Source: Bartonella sp. HY038 (lineage in GTDB: Bacteria; Pseudomonadota; Alphaproteobacteria; Rhizobiales; Rhizobiaceae). From it: a DNA stretch of 64,000 nt. Positions 1 through 8,527 of the stretch are shown here, piece by piece; positions within the stretch are counted from its first letter, which is position 1, and each line of letters starts with the position of its first letter. A program made the translations under genes and the position numbers. The stretch lies in the NCBI RefSeq assembly GCF_014117425.1, contig NZ_CP059725.1, positions 434,001 to 498,000 on the forward strand. The letters run 5' to 3'. The notes under the pieces were generated by a model that did no database searches, was not told the origin of the DNA, and was given only the letters and a program-made list of their open reading frames with translations.

Positions 1-1
1 C

Positions 2-1030
2 GCCAAACTATCTGCAATTCCCGCTAATGATCTTATGCTTTTTGAAGCAGGCGCTGCTATTTTGGGTGTAGCCTTTCTGGTAAAGGCTGGCATGTGGCCT
101 TTAAGTTTCTGGCTGCCGGCAACCTATAGTGCCGCTCCTGCACCAGTTGCAGCAGTTTTTGCTATTTTAAGTAAAGTTGGCATTTATGTTATATTGCGTT
201 TATCAATTTTGATTTTTGGCGCAAGTGCCTCTAGCGTTTATGGTTTTGGTCATAATGTGCTATTTTATGGTGGTCTTGTCACTATTGTTTTTGGTATTTT
301 CGGCGTATTGGCTAGCCAAGCTTTATCTCGGCTTGCATCTTATTGCATTTTAGTTTCTTCAGGGACTCTAATTGCCACCATTGGTACTGGTAATGAAGCC
401 TTAATTGGTCCTGCGGTTTTTTATCTTATCACCTCAACACTTGCACTTGGTGCGTTTTTCCTTTTGGTTGAGTTGATTGAACGTGGACAAGATAGTGCGG
501 CTAACGTTCTTGCCGTTACCATGGAAGTTTATGGCGATGAGGAAGAGGAAGAAGAAGACGAGGTTGGGCTTTATTTGCCCGCAACAGTTGCTATTCTCGG
601 ATCTTGCTTTGCTGTTTGTGCCATTTTGATTATTGGTATGCCACCTTTTTCAGGATTTCTTGCCAAGATCATGCTGATTTCAGGTCAGCTCAATGCGGCA
701 GAAGCGCCAACAGCCAAACATTTTGTTGGGCTTAGTGATTGGCTTTATGTTGCAGCTATTATTTTGTCAGGTGTTGCAGCACTTATCGCCATGACACGCG
801 CTGGTATTCGAACATTTTGGGCGTCATTAGAGGGTAGTGTACCAAGGGTGATGGTAATTGAAATTGCGCCGATTGCAGGACTTTTGTTAATTTGCCTGCT
901 GCTTACCATTATTGCTGGCCCAACGATGCGTTATATGGATGTTATGGGGGAAAGCTTATTTAATAGCTATAATTACATTGGTAGTGTGCTTGGCGGTGTC
1001 AATGAATTGAGTGGAGCAGGTGGATTATGA
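2..1030 (+). CDS. phaD: Cation/H+ antiporter subunit D (MnhD/PhaD), 5' truncated
   Basis: Membrane subunit of the multisubunit monovalent cation/proton antiporter (Mrp/Mnh/Pha). It belongs to the proton-translocating family shared with NuoL/M/N. The reading frame is open from base 2, so the N-terminal part lies outside the window; the visible 343 residues contain the family core (AGMWPLSFWLPATYSAAPAP, with its conserved lysine just upstream) and many hydrophobic helices. An acidic loop (EEEEEEDE) sits between two helices, as in rhizobial PhaD proteins. The stop overlaps the start of subunit E by 4 bases (ATGA), as do all later junctions of this operon, which points to translational coupling. 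Identity is firm; whether K+ or Na+ is carried cannot be read from sequence. Confidence 0.93.
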   Translation, partial: AKLSAIPANDLMLFEAGAAILGVAFLVKAGMWPLSFWLPATYSAAPAPVAAVFAILSKVGIYVILRLSILIFGASASSVYGFGHNVLFYGGLVTIVFGIFGVLASQALSRLASYCILVSSGTLIATIGTGNEALIGPAVFYLITSTLALGAFFLLVELIERGQDSAANVLAVTMEVYGDEEEEEEDEVGLYLPATVAILGSCFAVCAILIIGMPPFSGFLAKIMLISGQLNAAEAPTAKHFVGLSDWLYVAAIILSGVAALIAMTRAGIRTFWASLEGSVPRVMVIEIAPIAGLLLICLLLTIIAGPTMRYMDVMGESLFNSYNYIGSVLGGVNELSGAGGL

Positions 1031-1530
1031 TAAAACGTATTTTCCCTTTTCCTGTCCTAGCAGTTTCTATGATATTAATGTGGATGGCGCTTGCTGGTTT
1101 TACCCCGGGGCAGTTTATTATATCGCTTTTTGTTGCCTTTATTGGCAATCACGCTATGGCGCGTTTGGAACCAGATCCAATTAAAATAAAAGGCTGGCGT
1201 TTTGTACCGCTTTTAATTTGGAAAACTTTTTTAGATATTACCCAATCTAACATAGCTGTTGCATGGATTATTTTAACCGGTGGACGTAAAAAGGCCAATT
1301 CTGGTTTTATGATTATACCACTTGAATTAAAGGATCGTACCGCATTAGCAGTATTGGGGTGCGTATTAACGGCAACGCCAGGTACGGCATGGGTCGCTTA
1401 TGACACTCGCTCTAATGAGCTTTTATTGCATGTCCTTGATCTTAGTAGCGAGGATCATTGGCGCGACCTTATTAAGAGCCGTTATGAAAGTCTACTTCTT
1501 AAAATATTTGATCAAGGAGAAACTATATGA
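1027..1530 (+). CDS. phaE: Cation/H+ antiporter subunit E (MnhE/PhaE)
   Basis: Small membrane subunit of the Mrp/Pha cation/proton antiporter. The 167-residue protein has two hydrophobic segments near the N-terminus followed by a soluble domain containing LGCVLTATPGTAWV, typical of the MnhE family, and has normal family length. It starts with ATG inside the stop region of subunit D and ends overlapping subunit F by 4 bases. Its role is known from the family as assembly and activity of the antiporter complex; it has no catalytic motif of its own. Confidence 0.92.
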   Translation: MIKRIFPFPVLAVSMILMWMALAGFTPGQFIISLFVAFIGNHAMARLEPDPIKIKGWRFVPLLIWKTFLDITQSNIAVAWIILTGGRKKANSGFMIIPLELKDRTALAVLGCVLTATPGTAWVAYDTRSNELLLHVLDLSSEDHWRDLIKSRYESLLLKIFDQGETI

Positions 1531-1808
1531 GCTATAATATTTTATTTTGGGCTCTCCTTGTTTCCCAAGCCATGGTGGGGCTTGCAATTTTACTAGCAAC
1601 ATATCGCCTTATATTTGGGCCACGCGCGCAAGATCGGATTATGGGATTAGACACGCTTTATGTCACAGTCATGATTATGTTGTTGCTTTTTGGTATCCGC
1701 ACTGGAACGTCTATTTATTTTGAGTCGGCACTGGTTATTGGCATGCTTGGTTTTGTTTCTAGCATCGCTTTAGCGAAGTTTTTGATGCGCGGCGAGGTGA
1801 TAGAATGA
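1527..1808 (+). CDS. phaF: Cation/H+ antiporter subunit F (MnhF/PhaF)
   Basis: A 93-residue protein with three predicted transmembrane helices and the family signature GPRAQDRIMGLDTLYV after helix one. It is the F subunit of the Mrp/Pha antiporter in the inner membrane. It overlaps the E gene upstream and the G gene downstream by 4 bases each. In Sinorhizobium the Pha system supports pH adaptation and K+ efflux; the same role is an inference here. Confidence 0.93.
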   Translation: MSYNILFWALLVSQAMVGLAILLATYRLIFGPRAQDRIMGLDTLYVTVMIMLLLFGIRTGTSIYFESALVIGMLGFVSSIALAKFLMRGEVIE

Positions 1809-2257
1809 GCGAAGAACTTGTAAAAGATTTACCTATTTGGGCAGCTCTTCTCATTGCCTTTTTTATGGTTTTGGGCAGCAGCCTAACATTGCTTGGCTGT
1901 GTTGGTCTTATACGATTTAAAAATTTTTATGATCGCTTGCATATGCCAACACTGGGTACCACTTGGGGTGTCGGTGGCATTATTATTGCGTCAATATTGT
2001 TTTTTACCATGACCAGCGGTCGCTTGGTTATTCATGAATTGCTGATCACCGTTTTTATTGTGGTTACTACGCCGGTAACCTTGATGATGCTTTCACGCGG
2101 CGCTCTTCACCGCGATCGCAGTAATGATTGGCGTGATTTGCCGCCAGAATTATTTGATCTTTATCGTGCGCCAAAGGAAGAAGCGGCAGAGATTACACCC
2201 ATTGCTGAAGAAAAAGCAGATGAGCGTCCGCAATTTCCTGAATATCATAGCTCTTAA
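1805..2257 (+). CDS. phaG: Cation/H+ antiporter subunit G (MnhG/PhaG)
   Basis: Last gene of the antiporter operon, 150 residues. Three hydrophobic helices contain the family pattern GLIRFKNFYDRLHMPTLGTT. The C-terminal tail of about 40 residues is charged and Glu-rich (KEEAAEITPIAEEKADE), which is longer than in many MnhG proteins and probably cytoplasmic. The gene is followed by a hairpin terminator shared with the convergent L,D-transpeptidase gene. Confidence 0.92.
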   Translation: MSEELVKDLPIWAALLIAFFMVLGSSLTLLGCVGLIRFKNFYDRLHMPTLGTTWGVGGIIIASILFFTMTSGRLVIHELLITVFIVVTTPVTLMMLSRGALHRDRSNDWRDLPPELFDLYRAPKEEAAEITPIAEEKADERPQFPEYHSS

Positions 2258-2323
2258 TATCGCCTTTAATCAATTATCGGTTTGAAGTTTTAATCTAACC
2301 TATAAACAAAACATTTTGCTATA

Positions 2324-2364
2324 AAATAAGGGTGCAAAACGATTATTCATTTGCACCCTTATTT
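2324..2364. terminator. Bidirectional rho-independent terminator
   Basis: A perfect 15-bp inverted repeat (AAATAAGGGTGCAAA at 2324-2338 and its complement at 2350-2364) with an 11-base loop lies between the convergent phaG and L,D-transpeptidase genes. Because the arms begin and end in A/T runs, it can terminate transcription from both sides. Confidence 0.85.
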
Positions 2365-2383
2365 ATTTTATTTCACTATTATA

Positions 2384-3718
2384 TTAGTCGACGAATTGGA
2401 CAACAACACCTGGTTTAATTAATTTTGCAAGTTCTTGTGCATCCCAATTGGTTAAACGAATACAGCCATGGCTAGAGGTTTTGCCAATTCGTGATGGATC
2501 TGGCGTACCATGAATACCATAGGTTGGCTTTGAAAGTGCAATCCAAACGGTGCCAACTGGACCATTAGGGCCGGGTGGAATAGTCAATACTTTATTATTT
2601 TCACCCTGTTTGAAATTGATTTTCGGGTTATAGGTGTAATTGGGGTTAAGTGCAATGCGCTTTACCTCCACCGTGCCCGATGGTGATGGATTATCCGATG
2701 ACCCGATGGTCGATGGATAGGCAACGACTAATTTACCAGCCTCATCATAGCCGCGAACTTGCTTGCGAGCTTTATCGGCAATGATAAAGGCAACCGCTTT
2801 GCGCTTTGGCAAAAGCAAATTAGGGACATTGATGACCACACCGGGTTGTCGGAAGTTTACCCCAGGATTAAGTTCTTGCAAATAACGCTCATCAATATGA
2901 AAGCGTTCAGACAACATTTCAAGCACAGATGTGTAAGCCATAGAAGGCAGTTGTGCTTTTAAAGCATAATCATTAGGGATTGATGCAACATAGAATTGCC
3001 CAACATCCTCATTGGTAATTGTATAAGTTGTAAAAGCTGCGCCGCCCGTAGCCTGCAAAGCTGCTTCAATTGCAGGACCATTATTGGGGTCAATAAATTT
3101 CCCGGTCAATTGGCTGGCTGCTGCTGCAGCTTTATCAAAATTGCTACCAGGTGCGCCATCGATAACCCCTGATGACGCGCCAATGCGACTCATCAATACT
3201 TGCAAAGATGCAATCTGTCTTTTACCTTGCGCGCCTTTGGGCATTTCAATTGCTGGGGTATCAGCATCTGGCAAGCCGCCATAAACACTTTGTGGCACAT
3301 TATGCGGGGTATAGGTTTGTTCACTGTTACCATTTGGATAATTTGATGGACGATAATTTGATGGGCCATCTATGGAAGCGGTGGTATTGGGATCGATAGC
3401 AGGGCGCGGCGTTGGCTGCGGCCGATATTGTGGGCGCGGCACATTTTGGTATTGCTGTGGATATTGCTGCTGTGCAGGCGGTTGGTAATAAGGGTCTTCC
3501 TCAGGCGGATAATAACCATTATTATAGCCTTGCGCGGGCTGTTGATATTGGCTGCCATAGGGCTGGGGCGCAGGGGGATAATAGTTCTGCGCAGTTGCAA
3601 ACTGGCTTTGTGCTATTGCGCTTAATCCAATAAGCGACACTAGGAGAGCACGACTTTTATTAGCGCTAAGGACTAAAAATCCCGTTTCATTTTGTCGCTT
3701 TAAAGGTTTTTTGGTCAT
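2384..3718 (-). CDS. L,D-transpeptidase (YkuD/ErfK family), proline/glutamine-rich
   Basis: Periplasmic L,D-transpeptidase that cross-links peptidoglycan 3-3 or attaches proteins to it. The C-terminal YkuD domain (about the last 150 residues) carries the catalytic motif HGTPDPSRIGKTSSHGCIRL with the invariant His and Cys. An N-terminal hydrophobic signal segment ends near ATAQ, and about 100 residues rich in Pro, Gln and Tyr follow as a low-complexity linker. A LysM-like stretch (YLQELNP, INVPN) precedes the catalytic domain. I start at the ATG at 3718; a TTG three codons upstream is possible. The gene stands alone, convergent with the antiporter operon. Confidence 0.9.
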   Translation of the reverse strand: MTKKPLKRQNETGFLVLSANKSRALLVSLIGLSAIAQSQFATAQNYYPPAPQPYGSQYQQPAQGYNNGYYPPEEDPYYQPPAQQQYPQQYQNVPRPQYRPQPTPRPAIDPNTTASIDGPSNYRPSNYPNGNSEQTYTPHNVPQSVYGGLPDADTPAIEMPKGAQGKRQIASLQVLMSRIGASSGVIDGAPGSNFDKAAAAASQLTGKFIDPNNGPAIEAALQATGGAAFTTYTITNEDVGQFYVASIPNDYALKAQLPSMAYTSVLEMLSERFHIDERYLQELNPGVNFRQPGVVINVPNLLLPKRKAVAFIIADKARKQVRGYDEAGKLVVAYPSTIGSSDNPSPSGTVEVKRIALNPNYTYNPKINFKQGENNKVLTIPPGPNGPVGTVWIALSKPTYGIHGTPDPSRIGKTSSHGCIRLTNWDAQELAKLIKPGVVVQFVD

Positions 3719-3969
3719 ATTTTTCAACCATACTTCATTTTGAATATCTGCAGTAGATATTCATTAATCTCTATTCCAGCAGTTAGGTGGCGGAGTTCCG
3801 CCTAAAACTACCTCGGCTTAAACTTTATTATAAGCAATTATGGTTAATAATTTGTCGCATGGAAAAAAATATTAAGACAGATTTTAATAAAAATTCAATT
3901 TACATATTTTAGCAATTGAAAATTTAGCTTTTACGGTTTTTACAATGGTTTTTTGACATTGGGAGTAAG
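3719..3969. other. Upstream region of the L,D-transpeptidase gene
   Basis: An AT-rich non-coding stretch between the L,D-transpeptidase start and tRNA-Glu. It holds a short palindrome GGCGGAGTTCCGCC near 3791-3804. No gene is supported. Confidence 0.4.
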
Positions 3970-4044
3970 TGGTACGCCTAAGGGGAATCGAACCCCTGTT
4001 ACCGCCGTGAGAGGGCGGCGTCCTGACCGCTAGACGATAGGCGC
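3970..4044 (-). tRNA. tRNA-Glu (anticodon CUC)
   Basis: Read on the minus strand, the sequence folds as a cloverleaf. The acceptor stem is GCGCCTA with TAGGCGT (a G-U closing pair). The D arm contains GTCTAGCGGTCAGGAC, the anticodon stem is CCGCC/GGCGG with loop CTCTCAC, and the T arm is AGGGG TTCGATT CCCCT. The anticodon CTC reads GAG. A CCA end appears to be encoded (3970-3972). Confidence 0.93.
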
Positions 4045-4516
4045 ACGGTATTTTTGCTGTATAGGCTTGTTTTATTAAAAAGGCAATGCGTATTTCTTGT
4101 TTTAAAATGACTTTTTATCAGGTAATGAGAACAATGTCCTTAACACGATAAATAATTTTGTATATTAGCATATAATTTAATTATAATTTGATTGAAATCA
4201 AAGACACCCATAAATTAATTTTATATTTAATCATAATAAAATTAAATTATCTTATTTAAAGAAAATGTTTTATAGCTAAAATGGTTTAAAAAGCATATCA
4301 AGATTCATTGATAGTATATGTTAAATATACTTCCAATGCATGGTATATTTTATACTATGCATTTGGAGATATTAAGCTTATATTTTTTATTTCTTCATTT
4401 GCCAATAGACCATGATCCAGCGCTCAGATCTTTCTTCACTGGTGCACATGCGTCTTTTCGTTTGTGTTCGACGTCGTGCACCCAAAATTTGCATATCATA
4501 TTAAGGAGTATGCGTC
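4045..4516. other. AT-rich intergenic region upstream of the DASS transporter
   Basis: No gene is supported in these 470 bases. The stretch is very AT-rich and carries the dyad at 4332-4367 described separately. The ribosome-binding site AAGGAG at 4502-4507 belongs to the transporter gene. Confidence 0.5.
4332..4367. promoter_or_regulatory. Long imperfect dyad, probable operator
   Basis: TCCAATGCATGGTATA (4332-4347) faces TATACTATGCATTTGGA (4351-4367) across a 3-base centre; the arms match except for one wobble and one bulged A. No T-run follows, so a terminator is unlikely. It lies about 150 bases before the transporter start and may bind the LysR regulator encoded at 7324 or another dimeric regulator. 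The assignment is inference. Confidence 0.45.
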
Positions 4517-6052
4517 ATGGGCACAGCAGACGCTGTTTCGCAACCTAAAAAAATTACAATCCCTTGGGGTCTTTTCGCGGGGCTGCTTGTTTTATTTGCA
4601 ATTATGATGCTGCCAACGCCTGAAGGTCTTTCAACTTCTGGCCACCGCATGTTGGCAATTTTAACTTTTGCTGTAATTGTTTGGCTAACTGAAGCCGTTT
4701 CCTATGAAGTTAGTTCTCTCGCAATTGTTGCGTTAATAGCTTTGCTCGTTGGGTTAGCCCCCACAGTCACGCTAGATGCGGCAAAAGAGTTTATAAGCGA
4801 AGATCCAGCCAAGTGGCTTGGAACATCTAAAGGCATGGGTATGGCCTTATCGGGCTTTTCCAATGGTGCTTGGGCACTGGTTGCAGGTGCAACTTTCCTT
4901 GCTGCGGCTATGACCTATACTGGGTTAGATCGGCGCATTGCACTTATTACTTTAAATGTTATTGGTACAAGTACAAAACGCATTCTTATTGGTGTTATTG
5001 TTGTTACCATTATTCTTAGCTTATTTGTGCCAAGTGCTACAGCGCGTGTTGCATGTATTGTACCAATTATGTCTGGTATTATTGCAGCTTATGGTGTTGA
5101 AAAACGCTCACGCATTGCCGTTGGTATTATGATTTTGATTGCGCAGGCAACAAGTGTTTGGAACGTAGGTATTCAAACATCTGCAGCGCAAAATCTTTTG
5201 ACTGTCGGCTTTATGCAAACAAGCATTGGACAACAAGTTTCTTGGGGACAATGGCTTATTGCTGGCGGACCATGGTCAGTTCTTATGTCTTTTGTGCTTT
5301 ATTTCGTCGTTTTAAAGATGATGCCACCTGAAGCTGATAATATTCCTGGTGGTAAGGAAGCTGTTGCAAAAGAGTTGAAAGATCTTGGTCGTATTCCTGG
5401 TCCTCAAATTCGTCTTCTAACTATTACTTGCATACTTTTATTCTTCTGGGCAACTGGTGGCGGTACCTTGCATAGAATTGATACAACAACATCAACCACT
5501 GTTGGTCTCGTGATCATGATGTTACCTGGAATTGGCGTTATTAGTTGGAAAGAAGTACAAAAACGTACACCTTGGGGTACTATCCTTGTCTTTGGTGTTG
5601 GTATTTCCTTAGGTAGTGCTTTGCTCAATACTGGTGCCGGCAAGTGGCTTGGTGATTGGGTGGTTGAAAGTGCAGGTCTTGCGTCTTTAAGTCCTTTCAT
5701 GATCTTTACCGTATTATCGGCATTCCTTATTGTTATTCACTTAGGTTTTGCAAGTGCGACAGCCTTAACATCATTGTTCATGCCAATTATGATTGTGATG
5801 TTCCATACAATCGGAACCACCAATTTAAGCTTAACTCCAGATATCCAATTAGGTCTTAGCATGTTGCTTGGCTTTGTGGTGAGTTATGGCTTTATCCTTC
5901 CTGTTAACGCACCACAAAACATGGTGTGTATGGCAACAGAAACATTTACGCCAACCGAATTTTCTAAAATGGGTATTGTCGTTACAATCATTGGCTATCT
6001 GCTTATGCTTTTAATGGCTCTGTTCTACTGGCCTCTATTAGGGTGGTTATAA
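4517..6052 (+). CDS. DASS/SLC13-family anion:Na+ symporter (CitT-like)
   Basis: Inner-membrane transporter of the divalent anion:Na+ symporter family, which imports di- and tricarboxylates or sulfonates. The 511-residue protein has about a dozen hydrophobic helices, an early TEAVSYEVSSLAIVAL helix and the late helix pattern GFVVSYGFILPVNAPQNMVC, close to the SNT/NAP motifs of the family. A clear Shine-Dalgarno AAGGAG lies 9 bases before the ATG. The dehydrogenase gene follows directly, and a LysR gene comes after it, forming a transport-plus-catabolism cassette. The substrate is not determinable; a 2-hydroxy acid such as malate, lactate-like acids or sulfolactate would suit the neighbour. Confidence 0.88.
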   Translation: MGTADAVSQPKKITIPWGLFAGLLVLFAIMMLPTPEGLSTSGHRMLAILTFAVIVWLTEAVSYEVSSLAIVALIALLVGLAPTVTLDAAKEFISEDPAKWLGTSKGMGMALSGFSNGAWALVAGATFLAAAMTYTGLDRRIALITLNVIGTSTKRILIGVIVVTIILSLFVPSATARVACIVPIMSGIIAAYGVEKRSRIAVGIMILIAQATSVWNVGIQTSAAQNLLTVGFMQTSIGQQVSWGQWLIAGGPWSVLMSFVLYFVVLKMMPPEADNIPGGKEAVAKELKDLGRIPGPQIRLLTITCILLFFWATGGGTLHRIDTTTSTTVGLVIMMLPGIGVISWKEVQKRTPWGTILVFGVGISLGSALLNTGAGKWLGDWVVESAGLASLSPFMIFTVLSAFLIVIHLGFASATALTSLFMPIMIVMFHTIGTTNLSLTPDIQLGLSMLLGFVVSYGFILPVNAPQNMVCMATETFTPTEFSKMGIVVTIIGYLLMLLMALFYWPLLGWL

Positions 6053-6054
6053 TT

Positions 6055-7137
6055 ATGATTAACATCGGTGTAGCTGATGCCAAAAATTTAGTATCTGAAA
6101 TCTTGCTTGCAAAAGGTGTAAATGATCAGGTTGCTTTAAATGTTGCCGATCACCTCATTGCATCCGATCAAGTAGGATATGCAAGTCATGGTCTAACGAT
6201 TTTACCCAATTATATAAAAGCGTTGGATCAAGGAACACTTAAAGTCGATGGTGAGCTTAATTGTTATCGTAAATCTGGTGTATTGCTTGGTTATGATGCT
6301 CACCTCGGTTTTGGCCAACACGCAGCAAAAATAGCATTTTCGGATGCTATTGATGTTGCTCATGAACAAGGCATCTGTGCCTTAACATTACGCCACGGAC
6401 ACCATATCGGTCGTATCGGTTATTATGGCGAAATGGCTTGCGAAGCAGGCATGGCGATGTTGGCCTTTTGTAATATTGTTAAACGCACGCCTACAGTTGC
6501 ACCTTTTGGTGGTATTAAAGCGAAGCTTACGACCAATCCTATGTGCTATGCTTGGCCTTTGCCAAATGGCAAACCACCATTTGTTCTTGATTTGGCAACG
6601 GGCGCGATTGCTTTGAATAAAGCACGTGTTCTTGCTGAAAAGGGCTGCGAAGCGCCTGCCGGTAGTATGATTGATGCAACCGGTAAGCCAACAAACGACC
6701 CACGGGTCTTGTTTCAAAACCCTCCCGGAAACCTTTTAACCTTTGGTGGTCATAAAGGTTATGGGCTTGGATTGGCTGTGGAGCTTTTCGCCGGTATTCT
6801 TTCAGGCGGTGGCACCATCGAAAAAGAACATTATGGAAATGGCATGGCGGTCAATAATGTCTTTGCTCTTATTATCAATATTGGCAAATTCGTTCCAAAT
6901 GACTGGGCAGAGCATGAAACCGAGGCATTTTTTGATTATTTGAAAGATTGCCCAACTCAAGATGCTCATAGTGTCGTTTTATATCCTGGTGAAGTTGAAG
7001 CAAAAACCCGCCTAAAATTCAGCAATACTATTCCTGTTGAAGAAAAATCTTGGCAAATATTAGCCGAATTAGCCGGTAACTTAGGAATATCATTACCCGC
7101 AATACAGCAGGAAAATGAACAAAACGCAATTGTTTGA
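6055..7137 (+). CDS. Malate/L-lactate dehydrogenase family oxidoreductase (Ldh_2)
   Basis: NAD(P)-dependent 2-oxoacid/2-hydroxyacid oxidoreductase of the AllD/YiaK/ComC type, a fold distinct from classical malate dehydrogenase. Seen are the N-terminal SDQVGYASHGLTILPNYI helix, the catalytic-histidine region RHGHHIGRIGYYGEMA, and the glycine-rich FGGHKGYGLGLAVELFAGIL segment. At 360 residues it has family length. I start at the ATG at 6055, two bases after the transporter stop; an in-frame GTG at 6043 would overlap it. Members act on malate, lactate, ureidoglycolate, diketogulonate or sulfolactate, and the sequence does not choose among them. Confidence 0.88.
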   Translation: MINIGVADAKNLVSEILLAKGVNDQVALNVADHLIASDQVGYASHGLTILPNYIKALDQGTLKVDGELNCYRKSGVLLGYDAHLGFGQHAAKIAFSDAIDVAHEQGICALTLRHGHHIGRIGYYGEMACEAGMAMLAFCNIVKRTPTVAPFGGIKAKLTTNPMCYAWPLPNGKPPFVLDLATGAIALNKARVLAEKGCEAPAGSMIDATGKPTNDPRVLFQNPPGNLLTFGGHKGYGLGLAVELFAGILSGGGTIEKEHYGNGMAVNNVFALIINIGKFVPNDWAEHETEAFFDYLKDCPTQDAHSVVLYPGEVEAKTRLKFSNTIPVEEKSWQILAELAGNLGISLPAIQQENEQNAIV

Positions 7138-7152
7138 CTTTAAACAATTGCT

Positions 7153-7187
7153 ACCCTGTCGGTAATCCTCCCATCGGCCGACAGGGT
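7153..7187 (+). terminator. Rho-independent terminator of the transporter-dehydrogenase operon
   Basis: A perfect 10-bp stem (ACCCTGTCGG and its complement) with a 15-base loop is followed by CTTCTTTC. It separates the two catabolic genes from the downstream LysR gene. Confidence 0.75.
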
Positions 7188-7323
7188 CTTCTTTCACTCA
7201 AAGAAGTATTTTTTAATTTAGGCTTTATAATTAAATTTAAATTTCTATTTAAAATAGAGATATGAAATAAGCCAAAGATGCTAGTTTACAGCAAAAATAC
7301 GGATAATTCGTTGGAATGATATT

Positions 7324-8208
7324 ATGAATGAACGTGATTGGGAACTGCTAAAAGTTCTATATGAAATTAAGTCTATTACGCGTGCTGCAGATAGGCTCTT
7401 TATGACCCAGCCGGCTCTTTCTATCCGACTTCGAAATATGGAATCTTATTTTAACACCACGCTGGTTATTCGAAATAAGCGGGGCATTCAATTTACCGCA
7501 GAAGGTGAATATTTAGCCAAAAAAGCCTCATTCATGCTCAATGAAATGACCAATGTGAAAGAGCATATCCTAACCATGAAAGGCACAATATCAGGTACTG
7601 TGCGCATAGGTGCCTCGCATTTTATGAGTAAATTTATACTTCCACCGATTTTGCAAAGTTTTAAAAAAGAATATCCGGAAGTACGCTATCAGGTGTTTTC
7701 GGGCTGGAGCCGCGATATTTTGCAGCTTGTTGTTAGCAATAACGTCCATATGGGCTTTGTGCGCGGCGAATATCATTTTTCCGGCGAACGGCTTTTGCTT
7801 TATAAGGATGTTATGTGTTTTGCAAATAAGGACAAAGTTTCCGCTTCTGAATTAGACAAGCTTTATTTGATTGATTATCAAAATGACCCACTTAATCAAT
7901 TATTAATTAATCGCTGGTGGGTGGAAAATTATTCAATTCCTCCGCGTATTTCAATGAATGTCGACCGTTTGGATACCTGCCTTGAAATGGTAAGGAATGG
8001 ATTGGGTTATGGGTTTTTACCATCAACGGTGATGGGTATGGCACCAGAAATTTATCATGAACCACTAACTTATAAAAACGGCAAATATTGTGAACGTGAT
8101 ACATGGCTATTTTATAATAAGGATGCGTGTGAATTGAGCTTAGTTAAGGCTTTTATTGATAAATTAAGTGGAATGGAAATTGGCGCTTGTAAACTAAAAG
8201 CTGCATAA
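7324..8208 (+). CDS. LysR-family transcriptional regulator
   Basis: A 294-residue regulator. The N-terminal winged HTH is typical (SITRAADRLFMTQPALSIRLRNME, shown here only as the recognition segment AADRLFMTQPALS), and a periplasmic-binding-like effector domain follows with GTVRIGASHFMSKFILPPIL and the late GLGYGFLPSTVMG loop. It lies just downstream of the transporter and dehydrogenase on the same strand and probably controls them, which is unusual in orientation since LysR genes are often divergent from their target. Confidence 0.9.
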   Translation: MNERDWELLKVLYEIKSITRAADRLFMTQPALSIRLRNMESYFNTTLVIRNKRGIQFTAEGEYLAKKASFMLNEMTNVKEHILTMKGTISGTVRIGASHFMSKFILPPILQSFKKEYPEVRYQVFSGWSRDILQLVVSNNVHMGFVRGEYHFSGERLLLYKDVMCFANKDKVSASELDKLYLIDYQNDPLNQLLINRWWVENYSIPPRISMNVDRLDTCLEMVRNGLGYGFLPSTVMGMAPEIYHEPLTYKNGKYCERDTWLFYNKDACELSLVKAFIDKLSGMEIGACKLKAA

Positions 8209-8527
8209 ATTTATAGCTTAAATTTTTAAACATCAGCAATATCATAATGAAAAAGCCGATGGGCAATTGACAAACTCCATTGGCAGAATGTTCATGTTAC
8301 TGCAAATGATGGCCAGATTGCTAAAGTGGCGCAATGGGTATACGCGCAGATTTCAAGTATCTGTGCTGCAGGGCGTAAAAGGTTCGATTGCTCTTGCTGT
8401 CACCATTTGCTTTTTGTTTGTATAGTACAATTTTATAGATATTTCTTTTAGATTAAGACAAGTTAGTATATTTTTCTTTCCACCTTATCTATCATTAAAC
8501 TTTTGCTCGGTTGTCTTGGTTGTCTTG
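8209..8527. other. Gene-free stretch between LysR and YdcF genes
   Basis: No convincing gene. Two overlapping open stretches of about 55 codons run through 8240-8420 without a credible start or ribosome-binding site. This may be decayed coding sequence. Confidence 0.35.

Noticed and set aside
535..565. Acidic run of glutamates in the antiporter D subunit
   Set aside because: A similar acidic loop is usual in rhizobial PhaD proteins, so it is not a new insertion.
3370..3633. Several open frames on both strands within the L,D-transpeptidase linker
   Set aside because: They arise from the low-complexity Pro/Gln/Tyr codons of the real gene and have no independent start signals.
4318..4548. A 76-codon open frame before the DASS transporter
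   Set aside because: It overlaps the transporter's start and ribosome-binding site, contains the dyad, and has no ribosome-binding site of its own or protein-like composition.
8240..8420. Possible small gene between the LysR and YdcF genes
   Set aside because: Overlapping open frames lack starts and ribosome-binding sites; at most a remnant.
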